NCBI GenBank assembly: GCA_963678075.2 | Contig: CAXXPK010000005.1 | Location: 242,029 to 306,028 of the forward strand | Direction: 5' to 3' | Length of the DNA stretch: 64,000 bases | DNA from: Oleispirillum sp963678075 | GTDB taxonomy: Bacteria > Pseudomonadota > Alphaproteobacteria > Rhodospirillales > Rhodospirillaceae | Shown here: piece after piece, positions 9,713 through 19,191 of the stretch | Position numbering within the stretch: position 1 is the stretch's first letter | Layout: every line of letters starts with the position of its first letter | The notes under the pieces: model-generated | Databases searched by the model: none | Seen by the model: the letters and a program-made list of their open reading frames with translations, nothing else | Told to the model about the DNA's origin: nothing | Translations under genes and position numbers: made by a program

Positions 9713-11042
9713 TTCTGGCGGGAAACAGGGACAACCCACGCAACAGGTCTAGAGCGCGTTGCAGTTGATAATCCTCGGCGGCGGGCTTGGCGGCGGCGGC
9801 GTCGCGGCTGGTTGCCGCATCCTCGGCGGGCTTCGCGGAGGAGGCCTTGTCCTTTTTGGCGGGGGTCTTGCCGTTGTCGGAATTCCTCTCGGATTTGTTG
9901 TCGAGCGCGTTGCGGTAGTCGGCTTCCTTCATCTGGCGATGCGGTTCCAGGACCTCGATCTCGGCGGCGGGAACCTCGATGTCGGGGACGATGCCGACCG
10001 CCTGGATCGAGCGGCCAGACGGCGTGTAGTAGCGCGACGTGGTCAGTTTCATCGCGCCGTGACCACGCAGCGGGATGATCGTCTGCACCGACCCCTTGCC
10101 GAACGACTTGGTGCCCATCAGGATGGCCCGCTTCTGGTCTTGAAGCGCTCCGGCGACGATCTCGGAAGCCGAGGCCGAGCCGCCGTTGATCAGCACCACC
10201 AGGGGCAGGCCATCGATCAAATCGCCCTTCGCGGCGTTGTAGCGTTCGGTCTCGCGCGCATCGCGGGACCGGGTGGAAACGATTTCTCCCTGATCCAGGA
10301 AGTCGTCGGCCACCGCCACCGCCTGATCCAGCAAGCCGCCGGGGTTGTTGCGCAAGTCGAGAACGAAGCCCTTCAACGCGGCGCCCTTCTGGCCGCGCAT
10401 CTCCTTGATGGTGCGCTTCAGGTTGGCCTCGGTCTGTTCGCTAAACGAGGTGATGCGCAGGTATCCGATTTCGCCCTCGGCGCGCGCCCGTACCGAACGG
10501 ATCTTGATCACCGCGCGCTTCAGCGTGATGTCGAAGCTGTCCTTGGCGCCGCGCCGGATGGTGATGGTGATGTCGGTTCCCACTTTTCCACGCATCTTAT
10601 CCACCGCTTCGGACAGGGACAGCCCCAGAACCGGGTCGTGGTCGATTTGGGTGATGACGTCACTCGACTGCACGCCGGCCTGCGCGGCGGGGGTGTCGTC
10701 GATCGGCGAGATCACCTTGACGAAGCCCGAGTCCATCGTCACCTCGATGCCCAGGCCGCCAAATTCGCCCTTGGTGTCAACCTGCATGTCGGCGTAGCTG
10801 TCCGGGTCGAGGTAGGCGGAATGCGGGTCGAGCGATTGCAGCATGCCGCCGATCGCCGCTTCGATCAGTTGCTTGTCGCTGACGTCCTCGACATAGTCGC
10901 GTCGGACGCGTGCGAATACGTCGCCGAACAGGTTAAGATACTCGTACGCCGAACCGTCGTTGCGCGCGGTTGCGTCCGAGGGGGACCCGAACGTCAGAAT
11001 CAACGTGCCGAGTCCGAGGGCGATCATGGGGTTACGCGTCAT
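9702..11042 (-). CDS. ctpA: Carboxyl-terminal processing protease (S41, CtpA)
   Basis: Periplasmic serine protease of the S41 family that trims proteins at their C-terminus. Of the 446 residues, the first 25 form a signal peptide. A PDZ domain spans roughly 95-175 (GEFGGLGIEVTMDSGFVKVI, then DVITQIDHDPVLGL). The catalytic serine is in NGGSASASEIVAGALQD and the catalytic lysine in GTKSFGKGSVQT. The C-terminal 80 residues are charged and of low complexity. Its ATG overlaps the stop of the EnvC-like gene by 4 nt. The pair is conserved in alphaproteobacteria and links protease action to peptidoglycan hydrolase control. Confidence 0.94.
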   Translation of the reverse strand: MTRNPMIALGLGTLILTFGSPSDATARNDGSAYEYLNLFGDVFARVRRDYVEDVSDKQLIEAAIGGMLQSLDPHSAYLDPDSYADMQVDTKGEFGGLGIEVTMDSGFVKVISPIDDTPAAQAGVQSSDVITQIDHDPVLGLSLSEAVDKMRGKVGTDITITIRRGAKDSFDITLKRAVIKIRSVRARAEGEIGYLRITSFSEQTEANLKRTIKEMRGQKGAALKGFVLDLRNNPGGLLDQAVAVADDFLDQGEIVSTRSRDARETERYNAAKGDLIDGLPLVVLINGGSASASEIVAGALQDQKRAILMGTKSFGKGSVQTIIPLRGHGAMKLTTSRYYTPSGRSIQAVGIVPDIEVPAAEIEVLEPHRQMKEADYRNALDNKSERNSDNGKTPAKKDKASSAKPAEDAATSRDAAAAKPAAEDYQLQRALDLLRGLSLFPARTPS

Positions 11043-12277
11043 CCTTGTCCCTTGCCTTTGCCGGCGGTGAGCCAGGGGAGTGGGTTGATAGGCTGGCCTT
11101 CGTGGCGAAGTTCCACATAGAGTTCCGGGGCATTCGTGTCGGTCATCACGCCGACGGGCTCCCCTACAAGAAGCGATTGTCCGACGGCGGCGTCGATTCG
11201 TTCCATTCTCGCCAGAAGGATATGATATCCGTCCCCGTATTCGATGATCAAGAGCCGCCCGTAGCCGCGGAACGGTCCCGCGAACAAAACCACGCCGTCG
11301 GAGGGCGTGATGATCTGCGCGCGCGATCGCGTTGCGATAGTGATGCCCTTCGCATGAATACCGGCTTGGGTCAACTGTCCGTATTTCTGGGTGATCTCGC
11401 CGACCGCGGGCAGCGGCAATTTTCCACGGGCGTTGCCGAATCCCCTGGGCGCCTGCGCCGGAGAAGAGACCTGCGGACGGAGTTTCGCGGTGCGCTGCAA
11501 GGCGGCGGAGTTCTTTTCCTGTTGAGCGCGCAAGGCGGCCTGTTTGCGGGCTTCCTCGCGCTGGCGGGCGCGTTCGGCTTCCAGTCTGGCGATCAGGTCC
11601 TTCAGGTCGGAAGCCTCGCGCGTCAGGGTCTGCATCTGCGCCATCGCGTCCTCGGACGCCTGTTCGGTTTGCTGTTGCAGGGCCGCCTTGTCCGAGAACA
11701 GGGCCTTCATTTCGTCATGGGTATGGGACAGGTCGCCGGCCACGGCCGTGATGCGGTCCTTCTGTCCCTTGACCTGGGCGCGGAGCGATGACAAACGGTC
11801 GAGATCGTGCTTGAGCTCGCGGGCCGAGGCCTCGATCGCGGGGACTGCGGTGCGCAGCAAAATGGCCGAGCGCACGGTATCCGATGGCGGGGTGGGTTGC
11901 GCGATCAGGGCCTCGGTTGGGCGCCAAGCCAGGCGTTGCAGCGCGGCGATCACCGTCACCATCTGTTCGCTGCGGCGGTCGATCGCGGTTTGCAGGCCGC
12001 GCTGCTGCTTTTGCAATTCGGCGAGCCTTTGTTCCAGTTGGGTCAGGTTTTCCTCATAGCGCTGCACCCGCGAGGCGGTGCGCACCATCTTCTTCTTGAC
12101 CGTCTGGACGTCGCGGGACAGCGCCTCGGACTGGCGTTTCAGGTCTTCGTGGCGCTTTTGCTCTTCCTTCAGGGACTTTTCAATGCGGGAGAGGTCGTCC
12201 TTCGGCGATTCGGCGAAAGCCGGAGCTCCGCACAACAACGCCGCAATCAGAATCGCAAGGCCTCGCGACAGTCCCAT
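11039..12277 (-). CDS. EnvC-like murein hydrolase activator (coiled coil plus LytM domain)
   Basis: 412 residues: a signal peptide (GLAILIAALLCGAPAFAES), a long coiled coil (about 28-255), then a LytM/M23 domain (GITIATRSRAQIITPSDGVV to GEPVGVMTDTNAPELYVELR). The LytM metal ligands look degenerate: HILLARM stands where active enzymes have H-x-LYAHL, and ELRHEG replaces the usual E-x-R. This is the pattern of EnvC, which activates amidases rather than cutting glycan itself. It probably acts in the periplasm at division sites. It lies 11 nt after gpmI and overlaps ctpA. Confidence 0.88.
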   Translation of the reverse strand: MGLSRGLAILIAALLCGAPAFAESPKDDLSRIEKSLKEEQKRHEDLKRQSEALSRDVQTVKKKMVRTASRVQRYEENLTQLEQRLAELQKQQRGLQTAIDRRSEQMVTVIAALQRLAWRPTEALIAQPTPPSDTVRSAILLRTAVPAIEASARELKHDLDRLSSLRAQVKGQKDRITAVAGDLSHTHDEMKALFSDKAALQQQTEQASEDAMAQMQTLTREASDLKDLIARLEAERARQREEARKQAALRAQQEKNSAALQRTAKLRPQVSSPAQAPRGFGNARGKLPLPAVGEITQKYGQLTQAGIHAKGITIATRSRAQIITPSDGVVLFAGPFRGYGRLLIIEYGDGYHILLARMERIDAAVGQSLLVGEPVGVMTDTNAPELYVELRHEGQPINPLPWLTAGKGKGQG

Positions 12278-12288
12278 CCGGACACGCC

Positions 12289-13848
12289 CTATTCACGCTT
12301 TAAAAGGCAATGCCCGGTCATTTCGGTGGGTTGGGGCAGTCCCATCAGGGCCAGCAGGGTCGGCGCCACGTCGCTAAGCGCGCCGTCGTTCAGGCCCTTG
12401 ACCGGGGGCGGTGCGTGACGCAGCACGGCGCGGACCGGGCTGGTGGTGTGGGCGGTGTGCGGCGCTCCGGTGATCGGGTCGCGCATCTGTTCCGCATTGC
12501 CGTGGTCGGCGGTCATCAGCAGGCATCCGCCCGTCGCGGCCACCGCCGCGTCCAGACGTCCGATGCAGGCGTCCACCGCTTCCGCCGCCTTGACCGCAGC
12601 CTCGATGATGCCGGTGTGGCCGACCATGTCGCCGTTGGAGTAGTTGACGACGATCAAGTCGAAACGCCCGCTTTCCACCGCCGCCACCAGCTTGTCGGTG
12701 ACCTCGAAGGCCGACATCTCTGGCTTCATGTCGTAGGTCGCGACCTTCGGGCTGGGGACCAGGATGCGTTCCTCGCCGGGGAAGACCTTTTCCTCGCCGC
12801 CGTTCAGGAAGAAGGTGACGTGGGCGTATTTCTCTGTCTCGGCGATACGCAACTGCGTCAGGCCCGCCTTGGCGACGACCTCGCCCAGCACGTTGTCGCG
12901 GGATTCCGATGGAAACAAGACCCCCAGGAATGGGGAGAGGTCGTCGGAATAGCGCACCATGCCCAGCCGCGCGGCGAAGGCGACGGTTTTTTTGCGGGGG
13001 AAGCCGTCGAAGGCCGGATCGACCAGCGTGGTCAGAATCTCCTGCGCGCGGTCGGCGCGGAAGTTGGCCATCAATAGGACGTCGCCGTCGGCCATGCCCC
13101 CATAGCCGCCGATTACCCGCAGTTTGACGAACTCGTCGGTCTCGCCTAGGGCATAGGCCGCCGCCACCGCGCCCACCGGCGTGTCGGCGATCGTGCCCTC
13201 GCCCGAGACCATGGCGTCGTAAGCCAGAGTCACGCGGTCCCAGCGTTTGTCGCGGTCCATCGCGAAGTAGCGCCCGATTACCGTCGCCACCCGTACGTCG
13301 CGGCAATCCGCGATGCTGGTTTCGAAGCCCGCCAGGAATCCCTGGGCCGACGAGGGTGGGGTGTCGCGTCCATCCAGGAAGGCGTGAACCCGCACCGGAA
13401 CTCCGGCTTGGTCCAGAACGCGGGCCAGCGCCGTGATGTGGGTCTGGTGCGAATGCACGCCGCCCGGCGACATCAGGCCCATCAGGTGGCAGGCGCCGCC
13501 GGTGGCCTTGGCCGTGGCGATCATTTCGGTCAGGGCGGGCAATGCCGCCATTTCGCCCGAGGCGATCGCCGTGTCGATGCGCGGCAGGTCCTGCATGACG
13601 ACGCGTCCGGCGCCCAGGTTCATGTGCCCGACCTCGGAATTGCCCATCTGTCCGTCCGGCAGCCCCACCGCAAGGCCCGAGGTTTTCAGCAAGGCGTTCG
13701 GGCTTTCCGCGACGAAGCGTGTCCAGTTGGGGGTGCGGGCCAGGGTGATCGCGTTGTCGGGCGCGGGCGGGCGTTCCCCCCAGCCGTCGAGAACGCACAA
13801 AACCACGGGTTTCGGGGGCTGAGGGGACTGGCGCATTGCATCATCCAA
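12289..13848 (-). CDS. gpmI: 2,3-bisphosphoglycerate-independent phosphoglycerate mutase
   Basis: Interconverts 3- and 2-phosphoglycerate in glycolysis, 519 residues, the usual size of this Mn-dependent alkaline-phosphatase-type enzyme. Metal-binding motif VLCVLDGWGERP is at the N-terminus, the phosphoserine site is in MGNSEVGHMNLGAGRVV, and further ligands lie in GGVHSHQTH and MTADHGNAEQM. The start could be ATG 13848 or the ATG four codons later. A GC palindrome (GCGCCATGGCGC, about 13895) lies upstream in the 88-nt gap to rlmH. Confidence 0.95.
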   Translation of the reverse strand: MDDAMRQSPQPPKPVVLCVLDGWGERPPAPDNAITLARTPNWTRFVAESPNALLKTSGLAVGLPDGQMGNSEVGHMNLGAGRVVMQDLPRIDTAIASGEMAALPALTEMIATAKATGGACHLMGLMSPGGVHSHQTHITALARVLDQAGVPVRVHAFLDGRDTPPSSAQGFLAGFETSIADCRDVRVATVIGRYFAMDRDKRWDRVTLAYDAMVSGEGTIADTPVGAVAAAYALGETDEFVKLRVIGGYGGMADGDVLLMANFRADRAQEILTTLVDPAFDGFPRKKTVAFAARLGMVRYSDDLSPFLGVLFPSESRDNVLGEVVAKAGLTQLRIAETEKYAHVTFFLNGGEEKVFPGEERILVPSPKVATYDMKPEMSAFEVTDKLVAAVESGRFDLIVVNYSNGDMVGHTGIIEAAVKAAEAVDACIGRLDAAVAATGGCLLMTADHGNAEQMRDPITGAPHTAHTTSPVRAVLRHAPPPVKGLNDGALSDVAPTLLALMGLPQPTEMTGHCLLKRE

Positions 13849-13936
13849 AAGATTGAAATGGTAGGCTTAATATAGGGAATAGCAGACCCGTGCGCCATGG
13901 CGCAAAAGCAAGGAATGGAGAGGTCGCCGCCCGGTT

Positions 13937-14395
13937 TCACGCGCGGTGATAGGGGTGGCCGTCCAGGATGCATTGGGCGCGATAAATCTGTTCGGCGATC
14001 AGGCCGCGCACCAGAAGGTGCGGCCAAGTCATCGCGCCGAGGTTCAGGATCAGGTCGGCCCGCCGCCGCACGGCGTCGTCGTGGCCGTCGGCGCCGCCGA
14101 TCAGAAAGGCGACGGCGGGCGCACCCTGGTCGCGCCAAGTCCCCAGGGTGGCCGCGAAATCGGCGCTGGAAAGGGTCTTGCCGCGTTCGTCCAGGGCGAC
14201 GACGTGGGCGCCCTGCGGCACGGCGGCCAACAGTTTCTCCGCCTCGCGCGGTTTGCGTTCGGCGGCGGACAGCGGGCGTCGTTCCTCGACTTCCTTGAGC
14301 TTGATGGGAGGCCGCAGGCGCGCCGCGTACTCCGCGAGGATCGCCTGTTCCGGTCCCTTGCCGCCGCGACCGACCGCGACGATCGTGAAGCGCAT
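13937..14395 (-). CDS. rlmH: 23S rRNA pseudouridine-1915 N3-methyltransferase
   Basis: SPOUT-class methyltransferase that modifies helix 69 of 23S rRNA. The 152-residue length and MRFTIVAVGRGGKGPEQ start fit the family, as do the SAM-binding FLIGGADGHDDAVR and the C-terminal HLLVRGLIAEQIYRA(Q). It lies 10 nt after rsfS, so the two ribosome factors are co-transcribed. Confidence 0.95.
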   Translation of the reverse strand: MRFTIVAVGRGGKGPEQAILAEYAARLRPPIKLKEVEERRPLSAAERKPREAEKLLAAVPQGAHVVALDERGKTLSSADFAATLGTWRDQGAPAVAFLIGGADGHDDAVRRRADLILNLGAMTWPHLLVRGLIAEQIYRAQCILDGHPYHRA

Positions 14396-14405
14396 CGGCC
14401 GTTGC

Positions 14406-14903
14406 CTAAAGGTTCAGGTGCGCGCCGCCCTGGTCATGGGGGCGGAGCGGCGGAAACCCCGCTGGGGAGAAAGGGCGCGCCGTCTTCTCGGATGTGGATG
14501 GCGTGACGCCCCACATCTTTTCCAGGTTGTAGAAGGCGCGGACCTCGGGCCGGAAGATGTGGACGATGACCGATCCGGCATCGACGATCACCCAGTCGGA
14601 ACTGGTTTTGCCCTCGGTTGCCGGACGGATCCCCATTTCCTTCAGGTGGCGGATCAGGCGATCGGCGAGTGCGCCGACCTGCCGCGCCGACCGCCCCGAG
14701 GCGATCACCATGTAATCGGCGATGCTGGTTTTTCCGGAAAGGTCGATGGTCGAAATCTCTTCAGCCTTGTCGTCATCAAGCGTGCGACGGACGATGTCAA
14801 CCAGGATCGCGGGATCGGTGACATCGGCGATGGCATCCTTACCGCGACTGGGCGGCTCCTGGACGTCGGAGGAAGCGTGAAGCGAAGTTATGGCCGTCTC
14901 CAT
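14406..14903 (-). CDS. rsfS: Ribosomal silencing factor RsfS
   Basis: RsfS (YbeB/DUF143) binds uL14 and blocks joining of the ribosomal subunits when nutrients fall. The 165-residue protein has the core ISTIDLSGKTSIADYMVIAS, then GRSARQVGALADRLIRHLK and DWVIVDAGSVIVHIFRPEVR. The first ~30 residues are an unconserved extension. The usual order nadD-rsfS-rlmH is kept. Confidence 0.94.
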   Translation of the reverse strand: METAITSLHASSDVQEPPSRGKDAIADVTDPAILVDIVRRTLDDDKAEEISTIDLSGKTSIADYMVIASGRSARQVGALADRLIRHLKEMGIRPATEGKTSSDWVIVDAGSVIVHIFRPEVRAFYNLEKMWGVTPSTSEKTARPFSPAGFPPLRPHDQGGAHLNL

Positions 14904-14950
14904 CGGTTGTTTAATGACCCGCGCGGTTTTCGTCGCGGTTGGGCTAACCT

Positions 14951-15607
14951 TTACTTATTGCGTTTTTTCAGAAGTTTGTCGAGTCCGGTTTTTTGCCGGA
15001 TGTCGGTGGCCGAGGCCGGGTGACGGCGATAGAACAAAAAAGCCCAGGCCGGCGGCGAGCCGTCGGCCAGCGCGTGGGTGCGTCCGCCGGCCAGGCGATG
15101 ACCCGCGAAGCGTTGCGCCGCCCGGCTGCCGAGGGCCTGATAGGTATGGGGCTTGCGATCGAAGACGGCGACCGGAACGGCGGCGAAGATACGGTCCCAG
15201 CGGTCCCACCGCGGCATCTGCAACAGGTTGTCGGCGCCCATCAGCCAGACGAAGTGGATGAGGGGAAAACGGCGCTTCAAGGCCACCACGGTGTCGGCGG
15301 TAAAGCGGGTGCCGAGGCGCCGTTCCATGTCGGTGACGCGGATTGACGGGTGGCGGACGATGGCCCGCGCGTGCTGGACCCGTTCCGCCAGCGGCAGCAG
15401 GCTGTGACTGTCTTTCAGCGGATTCTGCGGGCTGACCAGCCACCAGACCTCGTCCAGGCCCAGGCTTTTGATCGCCAATAGGCTGATGAAGCGGTGTCCC
15501 TGGTGTGCCGGATTGAACGACCCACCCAGAATCCCGACCTTGCGGCGGCGGTGGTCGCCGCAGGGGGGCAGCGGGCGTTTGCGGACAAGATGGGGACGCG
15601 GTTGCAT
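14951..15607 (-). CDS. nadD: Nicotinate-nucleotide adenylyltransferase
   Basis: Makes deamido-NAD from nicotinate mononucleotide and ATP. The motif GILGGSFNPAHQGHRFIS is the nucleotidyltransferase signature (G-x-F-x-P-x-H-x-G-H), and WLVSPQNPLK and WLMGADNLLQMPRW follow as in NadD. Length 218 residues. It is followed by rsfS 47 nt downstream and preceded by proA 7 nt upstream. Confidence 0.95.
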   Translation of the reverse strand: MQPRPHLVRKRPLPPCGDHRRRKVGILGGSFNPAHQGHRFISLLAIKSLGLDEVWWLVSPQNPLKDSHSLLPLAERVQHARAIVRHPSIRVTDMERRLGTRFTADTVVALKRRFPLIHFVWLMGADNLLQMPRWDRWDRIFAAVPVAVFDRKPHTYQALGSRAAQRFAGHRLAGGRTHALADGSPPAWAFLFYRRHPASATDIRQKTGLDKLLKKRNK

Positions 15608-15614
15608 GGTTGGG

Positions 15615-16883
15615 TCAGACGGGGCGAATCTGTCCGGCGCCGCGGACCTTGTATTTGTAACTGGTCAACTGCTCCAGCCCGACCGGGCCACGGGCATGGA
15701 AGCGACCGGTGGAGATGCCGATTTCCGCGCCGAAGCCGAATTCGCCGCCGTCGGCGAACTGGGTCGAGGCGTTGTGGATGACGATGGCGCTGTCCACCGC
15801 GTTCAGGAAAGCCTCCGCCGCCGCCGGATCGGCGGTGATGATGGCGTCGGTATGGTGCGAACCATGCGCCTCGATGTGGGCGATCGCTTCGTCCAGTCCT
15901 GCGGCGGCGTGGATCGAAACGATGGCGTCCAGGTATTCGGTATCCCAGTCGGCGGCGGCGGCGGGGCGGACGCGGTCATCCCGGGCCGCCACCTCGGCGT
16001 CGCCGCGCACTTCGCATCCCGCCTGGATCAGGGCGTCCAGGACTCCCGGCAGATGGCTGGACAGGACGGCGCGGTCGATCAGCACGGTCTCGGTGGCGCC
16101 GCAGATGCCGGTGCACCGCATCTTGGCGTTCAAGGTCACGTCGCGCGCCATGGCGGGATCGGCGGCGGTATGGATGTAGGTGTGATTGATGCCGTCCAGG
16201 TGCTTGAACACCGGGACGCGGCTTTCCGCCGTGACCCGTTCGATCAGGCCCTTGCCGCCGCGCGGCACGATCACGTCGATACAGTCCGACATCGTCAGCA
16301 ACAGGCCGACGGCGGCGCGGTCGGTGGTGGGAACGGACTGGATCGCGGCCTCGGGCAATCCGGCGGCGGTCAGTCCGGCGGCCAGGGCCGCGTGGATCGC
16401 GGCGACCGAGCGGAAGCTTTCCGATCCGCCGCGCAGGATCGCGGCATTGCCGGATTTCAGGCAAAGCGCTCCGGCGTCGGCTGCGACGTTGGGGCGGCTT
16501 TCGAAGATGATGCCGATGACGCCCAAAGGCACCGCGACGCGTTCGACGACCAAGCCATTGGGGCGGTCCCATTTCTCCATGCTGCGGCCCACCGGGTCGG
16601 GCAGCTGGGCGACCTGTTCCAGCCCGATGGCCATCGCCTCGATCCGTTCCGGGGTCAGTCGCAGGCGATCCAGCATCGCGCCCGAAAGGTCCTTGGCGAC
16701 CCCATCGACCATGTCCAGGGCGTTGGCGGCGGCAATGGCGTCAGCCGATTCGCGGATTGCCCTCGCGGCGGCGATCAGCGCCGCGTTCTTTTCGGCGGAG
16801 GTCGCGCGCGCCAGCGCTGGGGCGGCGGCACGGGCGGCGCGACCGATCGATTGCATGGCGACGGAAAGGGTGGGGGCGGTCAT
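15615..16883 (-). CDS. proA: Glutamate-5-semialdehyde dehydrogenase
   Basis: Second step of proline synthesis: reduces gamma-glutamyl phosphate. 422 residues. The catalytic cysteine lies in MRCTGICGATETVLID, and GVIGIIFESRPNVAADAGAL and LKSGNAAILRGGSES form the cofactor site. It follows proB by 19 nt, forming the proBA pair. Confidence 0.96.
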   Translation of the reverse strand: MTAPTLSVAMQSIGRAARAAAPALARATSAEKNAALIAAARAIRESADAIAAANALDMVDGVAKDLSGAMLDRLRLTPERIEAMAIGLEQVAQLPDPVGRSMEKWDRPNGLVVERVAVPLGVIGIIFESRPNVAADAGALCLKSGNAAILRGGSESFRSVAAIHAALAAGLTAAGLPEAAIQSVPTTDRAAVGLLLTMSDCIDVIVPRGGKGLIERVTAESRVPVFKHLDGINHTYIHTAADPAMARDVTLNAKMRCTGICGATETVLIDRAVLSSHLPGVLDALIQAGCEVRGDAEVAARDDRVRPAAAADWDTEYLDAIVSIHAAAGLDEAIAHIEAHGSHHTDAIITADPAAAEAFLNAVDSAIVIHNASTQFADGGEFGFGAEIGISTGRFHARGPVGLEQLTSYKYKVRGAGQIRPV

Positions 16884-16902
16884 CGGCGACTCCAGGTCCG
16901 GC

Positions 16903-18060
16903 TTAGTGGGCGTGTCCGTTGGCGGGGCGGGTCAGGACCAGATCGTTACGGTGAATGATTTCGCTGCGTCCACGGTAGCCGAGCAGGGATTCGATGTCTT
17001 GGGTTTTGTGTCCCAGCAGCAGGCGCGCGTCCTTCGACGCATAGGCGGATAGTCCGCGCGCCAGTTCGTGGCCGTTCGCGTCCTTGATCACCACCGCGTC
17101 GCCGCGATCGAAGCGGCCCTCGATTGCCGTTATTCCGGCGGGCAACAGGCTTTTGCCATGATACAGGGCTTCCACCGCCCCGGCATCGACGATCAAGGTG
17201 CCGCGCGGGTTCAGGGTGCCGGCGACCCAACGCTTGCGGGCGGCGCGGGGTTCGTCCTCGGCCAGGAACCAGGTGCAGCGCGCGCCGTCCAGCAGGGCGG
17301 CGATCGGGTGCGGGTCGCGGCCGCGGGCGATCGCCATGGCGCAGCCCGCCGCCATGCACACCTGCGCCGCCAGGATCTTGGTCACCATGCCGCCGGAGCC
17401 ATGGCCTTTCGGCTTGCCCGCCATGCGTTCGATCTCTTCCGACAGTTCGGCGACAACCGGGATGTGGCGGGCGTCGGGGTCCGAGGTGGGGTCGGCGGTG
17501 TACAGGCCGTCGATGTCCAGTGAGAACAGAAGCAATGCTTCCGCCGCCGTCATCTGGGCGATGCGCGCCGCCAGCCGGTCGTTGTCGCCATAGCGGATTT
17601 CCGGCGTCGCCACGGTGTCGTTTTCGTTGACGATCGGTACCACGCCCAGGCGCAGCAGGGTTTCCAGGGTGTTGCTGGCGTTCAGGAAGCGGCGCCGCGA
17701 TTCGGTGTCGCTCAGGGTCAGAAGGACCTGCGCGACGGCGATGCCGTGGCGTTCCAGACTGTCCTGATAGGCGTGGATCAGTTTGGCCTGACCGGCGGCG
17801 GCGGCGGCCTGCTTTTCCTCGAGGCGCATGGCCTTTCCGGTCAGGCCCAGGGGGGCGCGACCGACCGTGATGGCGCCCGAGGTCACCACCACCACGTCCT
17901 TGCCCAGCGCCTTCAGGCGCGCCACGTCATCGCAAAGGGAATCGAGCCAGTCGCTGCGGATCTGTCCCGTCGCTTCGTCCACCAGAAGGGCGGAGCCGAC
18001 CTTGACGACGACTCGTTTGGCTTCCTCCAGCGGAGACGGCAACACTGCCCGCGCGTTCAT
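16903..18060 (-). CDS. proB: Glutamate 5-kinase with PUA domain
   Basis: First step of proline synthesis, feedback-inhibited by proline in the known family. The kinase domain runs from RVVVKVGSALLVDEATG through VVVVTSGAITVGRAPLGL, IVNENDTVATPEIRYGDND and GSGGMVTKILAA. The C-terminal ~100 residues (RGTLIVDAGAVEALYHGKSL onward) are the PUA domain. Length 385. The obgE stop abuts this ATG with no spacer, so the genes are read as one transcript. Confidence 0.96.
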   Translation of the reverse strand: MNARAVLPSPLEEAKRVVVKVGSALLVDEATGQIRSDWLDSLCDDVARLKALGKDVVVVTSGAITVGRAPLGLTGKAMRLEEKQAAAAAGQAKLIHAYQDSLERHGIAVAQVLLTLSDTESRRRFLNASNTLETLLRLGVVPIVNENDTVATPEIRYGDNDRLAARIAQMTAAEALLLFSLDIDGLYTADPTSDPDARHIPVVAELSEEIERMAGKPKGHGSGGMVTKILAAQVCMAAGCAMAIARGRDPHPIAALLDGARCTWFLAEDEPRAARKRWVAGTLNPRGTLIVDAGAVEALYHGKSLLPAGITAIEGRFDRGDAVVIKDANGHELARGLSAYASKDARLLLGHKTQDIESLLGYRGRSEIIHRNDLVLTRPANGHAH

Positions 18061-19098
18061 TCAGTCCCCCAAGGGTTCCCAGTCCGTTTCGTTGTCGTCG
18101 TCCGTGGCTTCGCCGCCGTGGATATGGGTGACAAGGGTCCGCAGTACCGTTTTCAGGTTGTAGCCCGAAACCCCGGACAGAGCCAGAACCGGCGCTTCGC
18201 TGATGTCGCGCAAGGCGGCCAGCCTAGCGTCGATGTCCTCGTCGCCGAGGGCGTCGCACTTGTTCAGGCCGATCACCTCGGGCTTTTCATCCAGCTCGCC
18301 GCCATAGGCGGCCAATTCGCCACGGATAATACGATGGCTTTCCACCACATCCTCGGCGGTGGCGTCGATCAGGTGCAGCAGCACCGAGGTACGCTCGACA
18401 TGGCCGAGGAACCGGTCGCCCAGGCCGCTGCCTTCGTGCGCGCCCTCGATCAGGCCGGGGATGTCGGCGATCACGAATTCGTCCTCGCCCACCGAGGCGA
18501 CGCCCAGATTCGGGTGCAGCGTGGTGAACGGATAGTCGCCGATCTTCGGACGGGCGCTGGTCACCCGCGACAGGAAGGTCGATTTTCCGGCGTTCGGCAA
18601 GCCGACCAGACCGACATCGGCGATCAGCTTCAACCGCAGCCACAGCCAAAGTTCCTCGCCCGGATAACCGTTGTCGGCGCGGCGCGGCGCCTGGTTGGTC
18701 GCGGTCTTGAAGTGCGCGTTGCCTCTGCCGCCGTCGCCGCCGGTGGCGATCACCACGACCTTGCCGGGGCGATCCATGTCGTGGAGCAGGGTCTCGCGGT
18801 CATCGGCCAGAACCTGGGTGCCGACCGGAACCTTGATGGTCAAGGTGTCGCCGTTGCGGCCAGTCCGGTCGCGGCCCATGCCGCCGTGTCCGCGCTCGGC
18901 CTTGAAATGTTGCTGGTAACGGAAGTCGATCAGGGTGTTGAGGTTCTCGACCGCCTCCAGGAAGACGTCGCCGCCGCGCCCGCCGTCGCCGCCGTCGGGT
19001 CCGCCGAATTCGATGTACTTCTCACGCCGGAAGCTCATGCAGCCGTTGCCGCCGTCACCGGACTTGATGAAGATCTTGACCTGATCGAGAAACTTCAT
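18061..19098 (-). CDS. obgE: GTPase Obg
   Basis: Essential large-subunit assembly GTPase. The glycine-rich Obg fold is at 1-158 (MKFLDQVKIFIKSGDGGNGC, FRREKYIEFGGPDGGDGG). The G domain follows, with P-loop GLPNAGKSTFLSRV, switch region IGDYPFTTLHPNLGV, DIPGLIEGAHEG and NKCD. Length 345. The gene lies after rplU-rpmA, the usual arrangement. Confidence 0.97.
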   Translation of the reverse strand: MKFLDQVKIFIKSGDGGNGCMSFRREKYIEFGGPDGGDGGRGGDVFLEAVENLNTLIDFRYQQHFKAERGHGGMGRDRTGRNGDTLTIKVPVGTQVLADDRETLLHDMDRPGKVVVIATGGDGGRGNAHFKTATNQAPRRADNGYPGEELWLWLRLKLIADVGLVGLPNAGKSTFLSRVTSARPKIGDYPFTTLHPNLGVASVGEDEFVIADIPGLIEGAHEGSGLGDRFLGHVERTSVLLHLIDATAEDVVESHRIIRGELAAYGGELDEKPEVIGLNKCDALGDEDIDARLAALRDISEAPVLALSGVSGYNLKTVLRTLVTHIHGGEATDDDNETDWEPLGD

Positions 19099-19119
19099 GG
19101 CTTTCTCATTCCCCGATGC

Positions 19120-19151
19120 AACAAGGGGAATGGACGACCATTCCCCTTGTT
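19120..19151 (-). other. 14-bp perfect hairpin between rpmA and obgE
   Basis: AACAAGGGGAATGG / CCATTCCCCTTGTT around the loop ACGA, perfect over 14 bp. A second small hairpin (GGCCC GTAA GGGCC) lies nearer rpmA. There is no U tract after the stem, so it is more likely an RNA processing or attenuation element than a full terminator. It would let rplU-rpmA message exceed obgE message. Confidence 0.6.
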
Positions 19152-19191
19152 CAACCCACCCGTGAACGGCCCGTAAGGGCCGGGGCGGGGA

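Noticed and set aside
9759..11120. 453-residue plus-strand frame over ctpA
   Set aside because: Antisense of ctpA; glycine/arginine-rich translation without family features.
15468..16958. 496-residue plus-strand frame over proA
   Set aside because: Shadow of proA on the opposite strand.
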